Of a DNA stretch of 64,000 bases, positions 61,818 through 64,000 are shown in pieces. Source of the stretch: Drechmeria coniospora (taxonomy: Eukaryota; Ascomycota; Sordariomycetes; Hypocreales; Ophiocordycipitaceae); assembly GCF_001625195.1 (NCBI RefSeq), contig NC_054391.1, positions 6,149,157 through 6,213,156 of the forward strand. The letters run 5' to 3'. Position numbers and translations under genes: made by a program. Every line of letters starts with the position of its first letter. Position 1 is the stretch's first letter. Under the pieces are notes generated by a model. That model was not told where the DNA came from. It did not search any database and saw only the letters and a list, made by a program, of their open reading frames with translations.

Positions 61818-64000
61818 TCAAAATGGGATGCCGTTCGTCAACAACTGGAACTGATCATAGATGCCCGTGCTATAGCTCGAGTAACTCTTCTTGATCAGGT
61901 CCTTCATGAAGTCGGCCGCCTCTCGTTCGCTCTTCTCGAGTACGAATCTTTCCCTGAAATGTTTGACACTCTCGGGCTTGAAGCACGGCAGCCCACTGTC
62001 CATCATCAGAAGCACAATCTGGCTGAGCTTCTCACAGTATTGACGGCTGGCGAGGAAGGCCTTGATACAGAGTTCCTCGAACCACTTGAAGCTCTGGTGC
62101 TCCATGGATCCTCCCATGACTGCGACCATCTCGTTTGTCAGCTTGAACGGCGCCCGCTCAAACTTGATGCCGCCGGGGGCGATATCGAAGCAGAAGCCGA
62201 AGTCGATGTGGAGGATGTGTCCTGCGTCGTCGATCATGATGTTGCCATTGTGACGGTCCTTAAACTGCAGGAGGAAGGAGATTATGGAGTAGGCTGCCAT
62301 AGATTTGACGAAATTGTTGCGGGCTCGCTGGAAGCGCAGCGAGTCCTCATTGCCGTACTTGGAAACGAAATAGTCGTAGAGCCCGTTGACTGCTTCGCGG
62401 CCGAGCATGTCGCGGGAAATGGAGTTGGGCAGGACATCGATGACTCCACATCCGGGAGCAGTGGCTGTGACGCGATACGGGAAGACGTACACGTCCAGCC
62501 CAACATTGTGGAAAATACCACGGAATGCAGCGATCATCTGCAAGGCCAGGACATCCTGCCGGCAGTCATCACCAACTTTGAAAATAGCCGACTGCCAGAC
62601 CTCAATGGTCTCTTCCTCGTCTTGGTCCCGGTTATCCGCCGTTTCGAGCAACTCATCCGTCCCGTCATCCCCTCCAACGCTCTTCTTTATGCGGAAGGTT
62701 GCCATGTATGGAGCCTTGGCGTGGCTCTGCAGAGGCTTGCCAGACTTTCGATCGATGCCGATGACGACCCCATCGGGATTGCTGGGAAGATAGACACCTA
62801 CTTCAACCTTGATTTTGCGCAGCTCTTCTTCAATCTTCTGCTTCTTCTCCGGCTTCGGCCGCTTGATGAGTGGTTTGAGCTTTCCGGAAATATCTGTAAC
62901 CTCGTCGAAGAAGGCAAACTCGCGATCGAAAAATTCCTTGTCTTCCTGTGCGAAGCTATTCACCATCTTCTCCATTACGGCGTCAAGCCTAGGTTTGATT
63001 TCGTCCGGCACTTGGGCATCATCGTCCTTGTACGAGTTTGCCTTCATATTCCAGATGATTTGGTGCGCGAAGAGCTGGGAAAACTGCGCTGTTTCAAGAA
63101 TATAGCGTTCCACGTAGCCAAGGGTATCGTATCTGAGAGTTTGAACGATCTGGGGAACATAAAAGAAAGTGACATCGACTGAATGGCTTTCAAGCGTCCG
63201 CATGGCGTACTGGATGAGGAACGGATGGTCCTTGTAAGCTGGCGAGAATAGACTGACGGCAGTAATCGGGTTGACCGGTTCCCAGAATAGAAGATACTGT
63301 CAAGAAATGAGCTTACGTGTACAGGCGCAGAGAACAGAACGATGGTTTACCTTTAATTGAGAGTTGACATCGTCAGGTAGTTGGCCGCCAAACATGAGAG
63401 GCAACGCTTCAGGCTCGAAAATAGCCATTTCAGGTGTGTTGAGTAGCAGGGCCCTGACTTCTCTATGAAGTCGCGGGGAGTGAAATCTAGTCGCCAGCTC
63501 AACAGCAATGGCGGGATCCTGCAGCCAAGCAGTGCGAACCAGAGGGAGCAGCGCGCTTTCGGCAGCAGATTTCGGCGCATGGTGGATTGAGAACAAGCCT
63601 GTGTGGTTGTTCAACGGGTTTATCCAGACGTTGAGGCGAGACTGCTCATTCTCAAGTAAAAGCTGGAGCAGCAGCTCTTTCTGCCCCAAAGACTTGACGT
63701 TGCCAACGGTGTGTGCTCCGATGAACGAAACTACTTTCAGAGCGGACAAAACGTCTGAAATCAGGCGAACCTCGGTCTTTAGCTGAAGAACGTTGCTACC
63801 AAATGACCACCTGGGTGAGTGGGCGAACCAACTGAGACCTGCCGAGAGTATTTTCTCTTTGAGTTTCCACTGGGCCGTTGCTCCAATCGTGGTACTGGCA
63901 CGCAAGATCTTCAAGCCAAGCAGGACGATCTGGAAGCGCAGCTCTCGTGCCATCGGATGGGTCGTCGTCGACTCGAGAGCGTCCATGGTGAGGCCCAGCA
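61818..64000 (-). CDS. STT4: Phosphatidylinositol 4-kinase STT4 (C-terminal part; 5' end outside window)
   Basis: Minus-strand exons are 63351 to beyond 64000 and 61818-63296, joined in phase 0 at SQLK/YLLFWEPVNPI. About 708 C-terminal residues are visible. The frame is open past an internal Met at 63986 to the window edge. STT4 (PI4K type III alpha) makes phosphatidylinositol 4-phosphate at the plasma membrane. The visible part includes the helical (lipid kinase accessory) domain, with VQTLRYDTLGYVERYI. The kinase domain has KVGDDCRQDVLALQMI in the N-lobe, the catalytic loop FKDRHNGNIMID and the metal-binding HIDFGFCFDIAPGG. The extreme C-terminus, YDQFQLLTNGIPF, is typical of the family. 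All catalytic residues I can check are present. Its stop is 277 bp from the convergent CDF gene. The full protein should be near 1900-2000 residues. Confidence 0.95.

Noticed and set aside
61959..63182. 407-codon plus-strand frame opposite the STT4 kinase domain
   Set aside because: It is the antisense shadow of a GC-rich conserved kinase exon, with no domain of its own and no splice or start support.

Overview
The window is nuclear DNA of a filamentous ascomycete, most likely a sordariomycete and possibly of the order Hypocreales. The evidence is a GC-rich set of genes interrupted by short GT-AG introns, several with a CTGAC-type branch site just before the 3' splice site. The gene families also fit: a Zn2Cys6 regulator, a fungal TRP/FLC channel, a REX1 exonuclease, an STT4 lipid kinase and a fungal-type lumazine synthase. 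Species cannot be fixed from the sequence alone. Exon boundaries were worked out by hand from reading frame, splice signals and remembered family conservation, with no alignment software.

Layout, left to right. The 3' part of PEX5 (peroxisomal import receptor) enters from the left edge. A gene desert of about 13 kb follows. Next come a bHLH transcription factor (15350-17077, +), a Zn2Cys6 transcription factor (19033-20732, +) and, tail to tail with it, a zinc-less MDR oxidoreductase (21085-22303, -). Then come a membrane-anchored monothiol glutaredoxin (24574-25520, -), a tentative small secreted protein (27131-27415, -) and the ER nucleotide exchange factor SIL1 (29207-30550, +). A MYND-SET protein (31019-32807, +) is only 90 bp tail to tail from a Yippee/Mis18-like zinc protein with a long coiled coil (32898-34514, -). 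REX1 (35870-38062, +) converges with a TRP-like channel (38771-42126, -). A broken MutL gene follows (45083-46200, -). Lumazine synthase RIB4 (47366-48078, +) converges with a large low-complexity protein (48641-51731, -). After a second desert of almost 8 kb, a Mn-type CDF transporter (59528-61540, +) converges with STT4 (61818 to beyond the right edge, -).

Most genes are single-copy housekeeping functions: peroxisome import, ER folding, RNA 3' processing, riboflavin synthesis, phosphoinositide signalling and metal transport. There is no biosynthetic cluster, transposase, reverse transcriptase or CRISPR array. The only pair suggesting a local pathway is the Zn2Cys6 regulator beside the MDR enzyme.

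The most striking feature is in the spacers. Nearly all long spacers are filled with short GTAC-centred palindromic words: TACGGAGTA/TACTCCGTA, TACATGTAC, ACTTGTAC and TTACTTAC. These form 14-18 bp perfect palindromes, hairpins and small tandem arrays. They concentrate in spacers that contain at least one gene start and are nearly absent from the five tail-to-tail spacers. The second notable item is the MutL-type pseudogene, which reads in one frame apart from three in-frame stops and has lost the Asp of its ATPase motif.
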